This document shows positions 1 through 5,044 of a DNA stretch of 5,044 nt, piece by piece; the first letter of the stretch is position 1; the number at the start of each line of letters is the position of its first letter. Source of the DNA: Dehalococcoidia bacterium (GTDB lineage: Bacteria; Chloroflexota; Dehalococcoidia; Dehalococcoidales; Fen-1064). The notes below the pieces were generated by a model that saw only the letters and a program-made list of their open reading frames with translations, ran no database searches and was not told the origin of the DNA. Both the position numbers and the translations under genes were made by a program. The stretch is from positions 1-5,044 of the forward strand of contig PMBW01000160.1 of NCBI GenBank assembly GCA_003153075.1. The letters run 5' to 3'.

Positions 1-244
1 AACCGCGTTTCCGTTGTGTGCGGTTTGACTCTTCCTGTTCTACTATTTTCTGCAGCAACCGGGCTTTGAGTTGGGCTTTAAAATTTATATCAGGAGTTAT
101 GCGTAATGACAGCATTTTTTGCGCAAATTCAATTAACGCGGAAGCTTCAGCGTCCGTCATTTGGTCAATTTCCGCTTTCTCACCGGCCAGCAGGCGGTCG
201 AGGTTCTTTAAAAACTCCTTTTCGTTCTCAGATTCCCTGCTCAT
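1..244 (-). CDS. Partial small charged protein, probable partner (anti-sigma-like) of the ECF sigma factor
   Basis: The reading frame starts at ATG 244-242 and stays open for 81 codons to the left edge, so only the N-terminus is visible. Its start overlaps the sigma factor stop as ATGA (244-241). A GGGGTGG purine-rich stretch at 256-250 lies about five bases upstream and can act as ribosome binding site. The visible part begins MSRESENEKEF, is rich in Glu, Lys and Arg, and has leucine-rich helices (FLKNLDRLLAGE and FKAQLKARLLQKIVEQ). No signal peptide or membrane segment is seen in this part. I do not recognise a named family. Genes placed directly behind an ECF sigma factor with coupled translation often encode an anti-sigma factor, commonly with a membrane helix further on, so this is the best guess. 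That role is inferred from position only; the coding call itself is firm. Confidence 0.75.
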   Translation of the reverse strand, partial: MSRESENEKEFLKNLDRLLAGEKAEIDQMTDAEASALIEFAQKMLSLRITPDINFKAQLKARLLQKIVEQEESNRTQRKRG

Positions 245-801
245 TTTTGCCACCCCACAAAACCCTCTCTTAATTTCCGGATGCTCCTGTACAATGTGAT
301 GCCGACATTAGAGTCGGAGATGCCCAGCATTTTCGCAATCTGGCGGTTGGTCATCTCGCCCCCGAATTTTAACGAGATAATTTCCTGTTCCTGTTTGTTT
401 AATTGCGCCACGCATGTTTTTAGTTTCCGGCAGTCTTCCTCTTTGACAAGGTCTTCTTCCGGCGAGTTGGATTGGACAGTAATGAATACGGTGCTTTCAT
501 TTTCTACATTCTGCTCTTTATTTCTGACGCGATAGTGGTCGATCACGGTATTCCGCGCGATCGTAAAGAGCCAGGTGGAGAATGATGCCTTTTCCGCATC
601 GAAGGTATTAAATTTGGCTAAAGCCTTCTCAAAGACAGTCGAAGTGAGGTCTTCCGCCGTGAATTTATCTGCGACACGGTAACTGACGTAGTTGTAAATT
701 TTCGGCAGGTACTGCTCGTAAAATTCGGCAAAAATGATTGCTGTACTGCGGGGTACTTTTTCCGCGCCACTGCCGGGTTTAATCATAAAAATAAACAGCA
801 T
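241..801 (-). CDS. ECF-type RNA polymerase sigma factor (sigma-70 family)
   Basis: This 186-residue protein has the two-domain layout of extracytoplasmic-function sigma factors, which bind core RNA polymerase and direct it to a small set of promoters. Region 2 spans about residues 24-93. It includes FAEFYEQYLPKIYNYV, the DLTSTVFEKAL segment (51-61, matching the usual DLxQExFxxA pattern) and FSTWLFTIARNTVIDHYR (74-91), used for -10 recognition and core binding. A variable acidic linker follows at about 95-125. Region 4 (about 127-180) contains the helix-turn-helix TNRQIAKMLGISDSNVGITL (151-170) for -35 contact. Length is normal for ECF factors. ATG 801 is chosen because GGAG (806-809) sits four bases upstream; an in-frame ATG at 786 is an alternative. 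The gene overlaps its downstream neighbour by four bases, so the two are probably co-translated. The ECF subgroup and the signal it answers to cannot be read here. Confidence 0.95.
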   Translation of the reverse strand: MLFIFMIKPGSGAEKVPRSTAIIFAEFYEQYLPKIYNYVSYRVADKFTAEDLTSTVFEKALAKFNTFDAEKASFSTWLFTIARNTVIDHYRVRNKEQNVENESTVFITVQSNSPEEDLVKEEDCRKLKTCVAQLNKQEQEIISLKFGGEMTNRQIAKMLGISDSNVGITLYRSIRKLREGFVGWQK

Positions 802-805
802 AAGA

Positions 806-809
806 CTCC
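806..809 (-). promoter_or_regulatory. Ribosome binding site of the sigma factor gene
   Basis: On the minus strand GGAG lies four bases before ATG 801. This decides for the upstream start over the in-frame ATG at 786, which has no such site. Confidence 0.6.
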
Positions 810-875
810 AGGTTATCTCTACCCATATAGTTATACGGTGGAATTACAAATGTATTACAGATATTGTTTAGTAAT

Positions 876-910
876 TTATCAGTATTAGAGGAAATTATCA
901 AGGGTGATAA
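876..910. promoter_or_regulatory. Candidate operator: three TTATCA half-sites between divergent genes
   Basis: TTATCA at 895-900 and TGATAA at 905-910 form a perfect 6-4-6 inverted repeat around AGGG. A further TTATCA in direct orientation lies at 876-881, 19 bases from the next one. The site sits in the 145-base gap between the divergent sigma factor and HAD hydrolase genes, where a regulator could act on either side. A weak promoter-like pair for the plus strand (TTACAG 855-860, TATCAG 877-882, 16-base spacer) overlaps it. Seen: the repeats. Inferred: protein binding. AT-rich sequence can produce such a palindrome by chance. Confidence 0.35.
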
Positions 911-946
911 AAGACAGGAAGCGAGCTGTCATGTTATTGTATATTT

Positions 947-1651
947 GTGAAAATGAAAATCAAAGCCGTGCTGTTTGATCTGGACGAAACCCTTTTCGAC
1001 CGGAAATTGGCGCAAAAGGCGGTATTAGCCCTGATGATGAAGAAAATGCCGCAGGTCTTCGCCGGTTACGAGCCGGAGCGCGTACTGGCTGCGTTTTTGG
1101 AATCCGACCGCGTTTCGACTGAAGTATTTAATACCGCCGTTCCTTCCCAGTATATGAGAGAAAGCAGGAGCAAGTTATTCCTGCACTTGCTTGGCATTAA
1201 TGAAAACTTCGCTGCTGCCTTTACCGAAATATATGTTAAAGATTATCCGACGGTTAAAACACCGGTAGCCGGGGCAATTCCTTTAGTCAGGAAATTAAGC
1301 AAGAAAATTACGGTTGGCGTGGTTTCTAACGGCTTACCGGATGTGCAGTACACCAAACTGGAAACGCTCGGCCTGCGTGATTTATTTTCTTGTATTGTGT
1401 TGTCTGAAGAGTTCGGTGTCAGAAAACCGGACTCGCGGATTTTCCTCCATGCCGCGTCAATATTAAAAATGCAGCCCTCGGAATGCTTATATATCGGCGA
1501 TTCCTATCCCATCGATATTATCGGCGCAAAGAATGCCGGTATGCAGGCCTGCTGGTTGAACCGGGATGGGGCAAAACCGCGGGACGAGAAGATCCGGGCT
1601 GACTTCGTCATCAGCAAAATGCAGGAATTCGGGGAAATCCTGGGAAAATAG
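947..1651 (+). CDS. HAD-superfamily hydrolase (phosphatase-like, HAD-IA type)
   Basis: A 234-residue protein with all four haloacid dehalogenase motifs in order. Motif I is DLDETLFD with nucleophile Asp11 and acid/base Asp13. Motif II is VVSNG with Ser127. Motif III is Lys160 in GVRKPDSRIF. Motif IV is GDSYPIDIIGAKNAGM with Asp185 and Asp190 for Mg2+ binding. The helical insert between motifs I and II (about residues 18-105) is the C1 cap of subfamily I. Such cytosolic enzymes dephosphorylate small phosphometabolites; the family includes YjjG-like nucleotidases and phosphoglycolate phosphatases. The substrate cannot be told from sequence. GTG 947 and ATG 953 (third codon) are both possible starts, and neither has a Shine-Dalgarno site at normal distance: AGGAAG at 916-921 is about 25 bases away. 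A TATATT at 940-945 would place transcription start near 952, so a leaderless mRNA beginning at ATG 953 is possible. It is the only plus-strand gene here, divergent from the sigma factor and convergent with the flavoprotein. Confidence 0.93.
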   Translation: MKMKIKAVLFDLDETLFDRKLAQKAVLALMMKKMPQVFAGYEPERVLAAFLESDRVSTEVFNTAVPSQYMRESRSKLFLHLLGINENFAAAFTEIYVKDYPTVKTPVAGAIPLVRKLSKKITVGVVSNGLPDVQYTKLETLGLRDLFSCIVLSEEFGVRKPDSRIFLHAASILKMQPSECLYIGDSYPIDIIGAKNAGMQACWLNRDGAKPRDEKIRADFVISKMQEFGEILGK

Positions 1652-1665
1652 TGGTCGAGAATACC

Positions 1666-1694
1666 CTAACCGGTATTTATTTCCAACCGGTTAG
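1666..1694 (+). terminator. Probable terminator hairpin after the HAD hydrolase gene
   Basis: CTAACCGGT (1666-1674) and ACCGGTTAG (1686-1694) form a perfect 9-bp stem with an 11-base AT-rich loop, 14 bases after the HAD stop codon. The following bases are T-rich but interrupted (TCCTTTCACTTTT). Position and stem support a terminator; the imperfect T-tract lowers certainty. Confidence 0.55.
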
Positions 1695-1728
1695 TCCTTT
1701 CACTTTTAAGGTCTGCAGGCCAAAATAT

Positions 1729-1746
1729 TTTCGACAGCAGTCGAAA
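1729..1746 (-). terminator. Possible terminator hairpin in the convergent spacer, for the flavoprotein gene
   Basis: TTTCGAC (1729-1735) and GTCGAAA (1740-1746) form a perfect 7-bp stem with loop AGCA. On the minus strand the stem runs into AATATTTT, a T-rich tail, so it could end transcription from the flavoprotein gene about 110 bases after its stop. A smaller GCTTT/AAAGC stem (1753-1764) lies next to it. The spacer 1652-1856 shows no open reading frame of note. Confidence 0.35.
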
Positions 1747-1856
1747 GGAATGGCTTTTTAAAGCAAAATGTATTGGGGAAAGCTAGAGAGCGGGTAATTC
1801 GGATTTGTATTTTTTATATTTATTTAGAGCTCACCATTTAGAATTTAGATGTAACC

Positions 1857-3245
1857 CTATTTTCCCCTCTTAATGATTTCCCGCGCCGCAATCACGCCGG
1901 AAGCCGAAGCCTGGATCAAACCGCGGCTGACACCCGCGCCGTCACCGGCGGCAAAAATATTGCCGATCTCCGTTTCCATGTTGGCATTTAATTTTATTTT
2001 GCCCGAATAGAACTTGACCTCAACCGCGTATAACAGCGTATGGGCTGAGGCTACACCCGGCGCTAATTTATCCAGCGCGTGCAGCATCTCAATGATGCCG
2101 GTCAGGTGGCGGTAGGGCAAAACAAAACTGATATCTCCTGCCACGGCATTTACCAGCGTGGGACGCACCAGACCGCGGTCGATCCGGGCAGCAGTGGAAC
2201 GTTGACCGTGCATCAGATCACCGAAGCGCTGCACCAGCACGCCGCCGCTCAATAGATTTGCCAGCCGGGCGATGTATTTACCATAGGCGATCGGCTCATG
2301 GAACGGCTTGGTAAATGTGGTACTTGTCAGGATGGCAAAATTTGTATTCTCCGTCTTGATATCCGCATAGCTGTGTCCGTTGACGGTCAGCACCGGGTCG
2401 GAACCGCCGGTTGATTCCATGATCACCTCGCCGGCGGGACACATGCAAAAAGTGCGGATACGGTCGTCAAATTGGGGCGAAATAAACTCCAGTTTGGCTT
2501 CATATAACGCACTGCTCAATTCAGCCATCACGGCGTTCGGCACTTCTACCCTGACCCCGATATCGATGGGGTTGATGAATGTGGTCATTTTCAGGCGTCC
2601 GGCCTCGCGCATCAGCCAGTCTGCGCCTTCTCTACCCGGCGAAAGCACCAGATAGCGGCAATTAATGCGTTCGCCGTTTTCGGTCGCGATTCCGGTTACC
2701 CGGTTATTCTCTACCAGGATCTCCGCAACCGCTGTTTCGACCGCGATCGTCAGGCGTGATTGCAGGTAGTCCCGCATTGATTTCAACACCTGACGGCAGT
2801 GCTCCGTGCCCATGTGGCGGATCGGCACAGGGGTGAGGTGCAGTTCCGCCAGCGCGGCGCGGTGCGCCAACCCGGCTACTTTACTGCCGGTGCCGTAGAC
2901 CTTTTCCGGAGCCCCGAAGCGCAGGTACATATCATCGACGTATTTAATCAATGTCTCGGTGTCTTTTTCCCCGATGTATTCCTTGAGATGGCCGCCCACC
3001 TGTGACGACAGGGTTAGTTTACCGTCGCTGAAGGCTCCGGCGCCGCCCAGTCCGCAGACCACATTACAGGGTGAGCAGGATGCGCAGGAAACCGTATGGT
3101 TGCGGGAAGGACATTGCCGCCGGTCGATATCCCGGCCCTTTTCAATAAGCAGCACGCTCAATTTGGAAGATTGGGCGATTTCCAGCGCGGCAAAGATACC
3201 GGCAGGCCCGCCCCCGACAATGACGACATCGTATTTATTTTTCAT
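1857..3245 (-). CDS. FAD-dependent dehydrogenase, COG2509-like
   Basis: A cytosolic flavoprotein of 462 residues counted from ATG 3245. The N-terminus has the Rossmann FAD motif VVIVGGGPAG (glycines within 11-16) and the ribose-binding acid Glu35 in LLIEKGRD. Next comes a cysteine cluster (Cys45, 54, 57, 60, 64) leading into GLGGAGAFSDGKLTL, the signature of the uncharacterised COG2509 dehydrogenases. FCMCPAGEVIMESTGG (Cys267, 269) is another family element. The second FAD contact near the C-terminus is NIFAAGDGAGVSRGLIQA (GDG at 434-436). Known family: FAD-linked oxidoreductases without an agreed substrate; the cysteine cluster suggests bound metal or redox cysteines, which is inference. The frame could begin at ATG 3263, adding MTVGKT. 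I prefer 3245 because GGTGGG (3258-3253) precedes it at good spacing and the 3263 ATG lies inside the likely -10 box. No partner gene is adjacent: the next gene upstream on this strand is 1 kb away. Confidence 0.93.
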   Translation of the reverse strand: MKNKYDVVIVGGGPAGIFAALEIAQSSKLSVLLIEKGRDIDRRQCPSRNHTVSCASCSPCNVVCGLGGAGAFSDGKLTLSSQVGGHLKEYIGEKDTETLIKYVDDMYLRFGAPEKVYGTGSKVAGLAHRAALAELHLTPVPIRHMGTEHCRQVLKSMRDYLQSRLTIAVETAVAEILVENNRVTGIATENGERINCRYLVLSPGREGADWLMREAGRLKMTTFINPIDIGVRVEVPNAVMAELSSALYEAKLEFISPQFDDRIRTFCMCPAGEVIMESTGGSDPVLTVNGHSYADIKTENTNFAILTSTTFTKPFHEPIAYGKYIARLANLLSGGVLVQRFGDLMHGQRSTAARIDRGLVRPTLVNAVAGDISFVLPYRHLTGIIEMLHALDKLAPGVASAHTLLYAVEVKFYSGKIKLNANMETEIGNIFAAGDGAGVSRGLIQASASGVIAAREIIKRGK

Positions 3246-3261
3246 TGTTTTACCCACCGTC

Positions 3262-3290
3262 ATTTTATATCTGACTCACTCATACGTCAA
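3262..3290 (-). promoter_or_regulatory. Sigma-70-type promoter of the flavoprotein gene
   Basis: On the minus strand TTGACG (3290-3285) is separated by 17 bases from TAAAAT (3267-3262). Each box matches the consensus in five of six positions and the spacer is optimal. An overlapping TATAAA (3269-3264) would give a 15-base spacer. Transcription would begin near 3257-3254, leaving a leader of only about 10 bases before ATG 3245 with a GGTGGG or GTGGG binding site at its very start. The box contains ATG 3263, which argues against that start codon. Confidence 0.6.
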
Positions 3291-3309
3291 GGAAAGGCCA
3301 TTGATCTCC

Positions 3310-3324
3310 GTACATTTTGTGTAC
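3310..3324. promoter_or_regulatory. Inverted repeat upstream of the flavoprotein promoter (candidate operator)
   Basis: GTACA and TGTAC form a perfect 5-bp inverted repeat around TTTTG. It is centred about 60 bases upstream of the inferred transcription start and 20 bases beyond the -35 box, a usual place for an activator site. Only symmetry and position support it. Confidence 0.3.
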
Positions 3325-3760
3325 AGTTAAAAAGAATATGCGGTTTTCATCTAAATCAGGAGGTCTCCGTTATTCGTATTCGTTTTTTTGGTAGGGGAAA
3401 ATATTTTCTATAGTTATTTCCGGGGCTGAGGCTAAAACCTGGCTTTTTAGTTGCCATAATGTTTCTGCCATATTTTTCTTGAGACTGATTCGTTTTTCAG
3501 GTATTTTTTTACACATCACGCTTGCCCGATTCTGATTCGTTTTTTAGATAATTTCTTATTTTGTTGCATTAAAACCACGGTAGCCGAGGAAACATAAATA
3601 TCCAAGGATATTGTAAGGCGGAAGAGGAACAGGTGTAAAGGATATTTTGGCGCGGTTTTTAACCGACCTTAAATATCGCTTTCGATCGCATGCTTCAGCT
3701 ACAAGAGAAGAGCCTCTCAACGTTTAAACATAAAAAGATAAAAGAATCATTTCTTACGAT
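3325..3760. other. AT-rich non-coding stretch with short repeats
   Basis: No credible gene was found here on either strand. CTGATTCGTTTTT occurs twice (3485-3497 and 3532-3544), with a related ATTCGTTTTTTT at 3378-3389. GAAAATATTTTC (3397-3408) is a 12-base perfect palindrome. AATATCC and GGATATT pair around AA at 3597-3612, and AAGGATATT recurs at 3638-3646. CGGTT and AACCG pair around TTT at 3653-3665. A perfect AGGAGGT (3358-3364) has no start codon at usable distance. It could be regulatory DNA or decayed sequence; no function is assigned. Confidence 0.5.
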
Positions 3761-3894
3761 GATCCGCCTGAGGTGGACAACGAAGCAATCCAAGCAAAAC
3801 GATGTGAGTCAACTATGTGTTTTTCAAATATTCAGGCAATTGAATTATGGATCTAACTCCAGGATCGATCCCCCCCTTATCTTTAGATTGCCGC

Positions 3895-4047
3895 GACCTT
3901 CGATGGCGGTTCAGGGAAGGTCCCGCAAAGGCCGTGCGCCGGAATGGATGGCGAAAGGGCGAGAGTATAGTAACAAACACAGGCGCGGAGGCCTGTGCCA
4001 CCAGTCTGCGGCAGAGACTACGGGAATACCCCAAAAGGGGTAGCCCC
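3895..4047. repeat. Cluster of closely spaced hairpins
   Basis: GACCTTC/GAAGGTC (3895-3901, 3916-3922) is a 7-bp stem with a 14-base loop. CACAGGC/GCCTGTG (3978-3984, 3991-3997) is a 7-bp stem with a 6-base loop. AGTCT/AGACT (4003-4007, 4015-4019) is a 5-bp stem. TACCCC/GGGGTA (4027-4032, 4037-4042) is a 6-bp stem with loop AAAA, and its GGGG can instead pair with CCCC at 4044-4047. The stems are directly seen. Whether this is RNA-level structure or nested DNA repeats is open. Confidence 0.45.
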
Positions 4048-4083
4048 AACACTAGATCCTTTCCTCCAGAGGCGGACTCAGGA

Positions 4084-4099
4084 TGACATTGCGATGTCA
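4084..4099. repeat. Perfect hairpin TGACAT-TGCG-ATGTCA
   Basis: A 6-bp perfect stem with a four-base loop, placed between two copies of the palindromic 15-base unit. It includes the first of three ATGACA tails (4083-4088, 4140-4145, 4246-4251) found in this repeat region. Confidence 0.5.
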
Positions 4100-4224
4100 G
4101 AATGCCGCGCTTCGTCCTCCTGAAGCGGATCTAACGACAATGACAACTCGCTACATTTATTTTGAAGTAGTTAATTACAAAACAAAGTACTATAGCCTTA
4201 ATGTGGATATCCGAAAACTCCTGG

Positions 4225-4247
4225 ATTGTCGGGTCAAGCCCGACAAT
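4225..4247. repeat. REP-like palindrome near the 3' end of the CoA ligase gene
   Basis: ATTGTCGGG (4225-4233) and CCCGACAAT (4239-4247) form a perfect 9-bp stem with loop TCAAG. The tail CGACAATGACAA (4241-4252) is an exact 12-base copy of 4135-4146, tying this hairpin to the repeat mosaic beside it. The hairpin is about 60 bases beyond the stop of the CoA ligase gene, so it may stabilise or end that mRNA, but no T-tract follows on the minus strand. The sequence type resembles dispersed intergenic palindromes known from many genomes. The rest of 4148-4306 is AT-rich and appears empty. Confidence 0.55.
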
Positions 4248-4306
4248 GACAAAAATTACTTTGAGTTTATTTCGAATTTAGAACTTAGTATTTGAACTTG
4301 TCTTGG

Positions 4307-5044
4307 TTATTGATTCGCGCGGGTTTTTTGCCGGCTGTAGTACTTGACCATTTTTGCGGCGGCGTTGGCCGCCCGTGTGATATTGGGATAAACAGGGATA
4401 CTTTTCTCAACGAGCTTGTTCTTGAAATCAGTGAATATCCCGATTATTCTGCCGGTGGGGTCTTTCTCGCCGCTGCTCCGGTCATAGAGAATGGCGAATA
4501 AAGGTTTGGATTTCATATCGTCAAACGGGAATTGCGTTAATAAAGACTCGACGGTGAAAGGCCCGGGGTTTCCCCTGGGTATAATAAATACAATATTCAG
4601 GTCGATATCGGGGTGCGCAGCCATCATTTTCGAAATTGTGTCAGCGCCTACACCGCCGGGCAAGATGGAAAAATCGGCGGGATTGCTGATCCAGTCCCAG
4701 ACCGGATTGCCCTGTTTTTTCAGTTCGTTGCGGATATCCACCGGTAAGGGGATCACATCCAGCCCCGCTTCTTCACAAAGGTCAGCCGCGAGGACACTGC
4801 CGCCGCCCCCGCCGCCCGCCACTCCGACATGGTTGCCGAACGCCGGCGGTAAGAAATAAAAAGCCGCGGCCACATCAACCAGCTCTTCGACATCAGCGAC
4901 GGTGACCGCGCCCGCCTGTTTCATGGCTGTCTTCCAGACTTCGGCAGAACCCGCCAGCGAAGCTGTGTGTGAAGCCGTAGCGCGCGTGCCTGATTTACCT
5001 CTACCGCCTTTGAGAATAATAACCGGTTTCCTGGCGGTGGTTTT
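4307..5044 (-). CDS. ADP-forming acyl/acetyl-CoA synthetase alpha chain (NDP-forming CoA ligase family), N-terminus missing
   Basis: The frame is open from the right edge to the stop at 4307-4309, giving 245 residues of a longer protein; the ATG at 4924 is internal. The first visible residues, KPVIILKGGRGKSGTRATASHTASLAG, match the end of the flavodoxin-like succinyl-CoA ligase domain. Visible His26 in ASHT corresponds to the phosphorylated histidine of ADP-forming acetyl-CoA synthetases. DVEELVDVAAAF and the glycine-rich VGVAGGGGGGSVLAADLCEEAGLDVIPLP then open the second flavodoxin-like domain. Family reaction: acyl-CoA + ADP + Pi to acid + ATP + CoA, reversible, in the cytosol, conserving energy in fermentation or activating acids. 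The protein ends in KYYSRQKTRANQ without an ATP-grasp (beta) domain, so a separate beta subunit is expected, perhaps upstream beyond the window. Substrate is unknown. No gene follows for 1 kb on this strand, so it ends its transcription unit here. Confidence 0.9.
   Translation of the reverse strand, partial: KTTARKPVIILKGGRGKSGTRATASHTASLAGSAEVWKTAMKQAGAVTVADVEELVDVAAAFYFLPPAFGNHVGVAGGGGGGSVLAADLCEEAGLDVIPLPVDIRNELKKQGNPVWDWISNPADFSILPGGVGADTISKMMAAHPDIDLNIVFIIPRGNPGPFTVESLLTQFPFDDMKSKPLFAILYDRSSGEKDPTGRIIGIFTDFKNKLVEKSIPVYPNITRAANAAAKMVKYYSRQKTRANQ

Larger units (their letters stand above)
3761..4131. repeat. REP/MITE-like mosaic bounded by imperfect inverted repeats
   Basis: The left edge (3761-3786) and the reverse complement of the right edge (4109-4131) agree at 20 of 23 aligned positions with one 3-base gap. 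A 15-base unit related to CCGCCTGAGGCGGAC occurs three times: 3764-3778 (plus), 4063-4077 (plus) and 4128-4114 (minus). The second and third copies each match the first at 12 of 15 positions. The interior is packed with hairpins and has a run of seven C at 3870-3876. Reading frames cross it, but none resembles a protein and the hairpins explain their openness poorly. No transposase and no clear target duplication are visible. It may be one miniature element or several independently inserted palindromic repeats. Confidence 0.5.

Noticed and set aside
913..930. GACAG/CTGTC stem upstream of the HAD gene
   Set aside because: A 5-bp stem with an 8-base loop and no T-tract is too weak to call a terminator or operator.
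1843..3356. ATTTAGATG (1843-1851) and CATCTAAAT (3348-3356) as inverted repeats around the flavoprotein gene
   Set aside because: Only nine AT-rich bases, with no extension or flanking duplication; chance is sufficient.
3358..3364. Perfect AGGAGGT Shine-Dalgarno sequence on the plus strand
   Set aside because: No ATG, GTG or TTG occurs at 4-13 bases downstream and no reading frame of note follows.
2959..3413. Two overlapping plus-strand open frames at the start of the flavoprotein gene
   Set aside because: They are antisense to the conserved FAD and cysteine motifs and look like no protein family.
3690..4086. Open frames of 117 and 79 codons on the plus strand and 79 on the minus strand
   Set aside because: They overlap one another, run through palindromic repeats, show no recognisable domain, and have biased compositions typical of translated hairpins (Arg- and Pro-rich).
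3761..4252. CRISPR array or tRNA gene in the repeat region
   Set aside because: The repeats are few, unequal in spacing and in both orientations, unlike CRISPR; no cloverleaf with a T-loop GGTTCRA arm was found.
4491..4859. Plus-strand open frame of 122 codons
   Set aside because: It lies wholly inside the CoA ligase gene on the other strand; its proline run is the shadow of the hexaglycine loop.

Overview
The window carries four clear protein-coding genes and one gene fragment, separated by two informative non-coding stretches. Bacterial origin is clear: there are Shine-Dalgarno-like sites, a 4-base ATGA gene overlap, a sigma-70-type promoter and an ECF sigma factor. G+C is intermediate. 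An ECF sigma factor, a COG2509-type flavoprotein and a stand-alone CoA-ligase alpha chain together would fit an anaerobic bacterium such as a Peptococcaceae-like Firmicute or a Chloroflexota/Dehalococcoidia relative. That taxonomic guess is weak inference.

Layout: (1) 1-801, minus strand: an ECF-type RNA polymerase sigma factor, followed with a 4-base overlap by a small charged protein that runs off the left edge and is probably its co-expressed partner. (2) 802-946: divergent intergenic region with three TTATCA/TGATAA half-sites. (3) 947-1651, plus strand: a HAD-superfamily hydrolase with all four catalytic motifs. (4) 1652-1856: convergent spacer with hairpins, probably terminators. (5) 1857-3245, minus strand: a COG2509-like FAD-dependent dehydrogenase. 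A good promoter overlaps the longest possible start, so the inner ATG at 3245 is the better start. (6) 3264-4306: about 1 kb without a convincing gene. Its left half is AT-rich with short repeats. Its right half is a GC-rich mosaic of decayed palindromic (REP/MITE-like) units and closely packed hairpins. (7) 4307-5044, minus strand: the C-terminal part of an ADP-forming acyl/acetyl-CoA synthetase alpha chain (NDP-forming CoA ligase family) with no ATP-grasp domain, cut by the right edge.

The sigma factor and its downstream partner are clearly co-translated. The HAD hydrolase, flavoprotein and CoA ligase look like separate transcription units, and nothing in the window ties them into one pathway. 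No new defence or mobile system was recognised. The most unusual part is the repeat and hairpin mosaic at 3761-4252.
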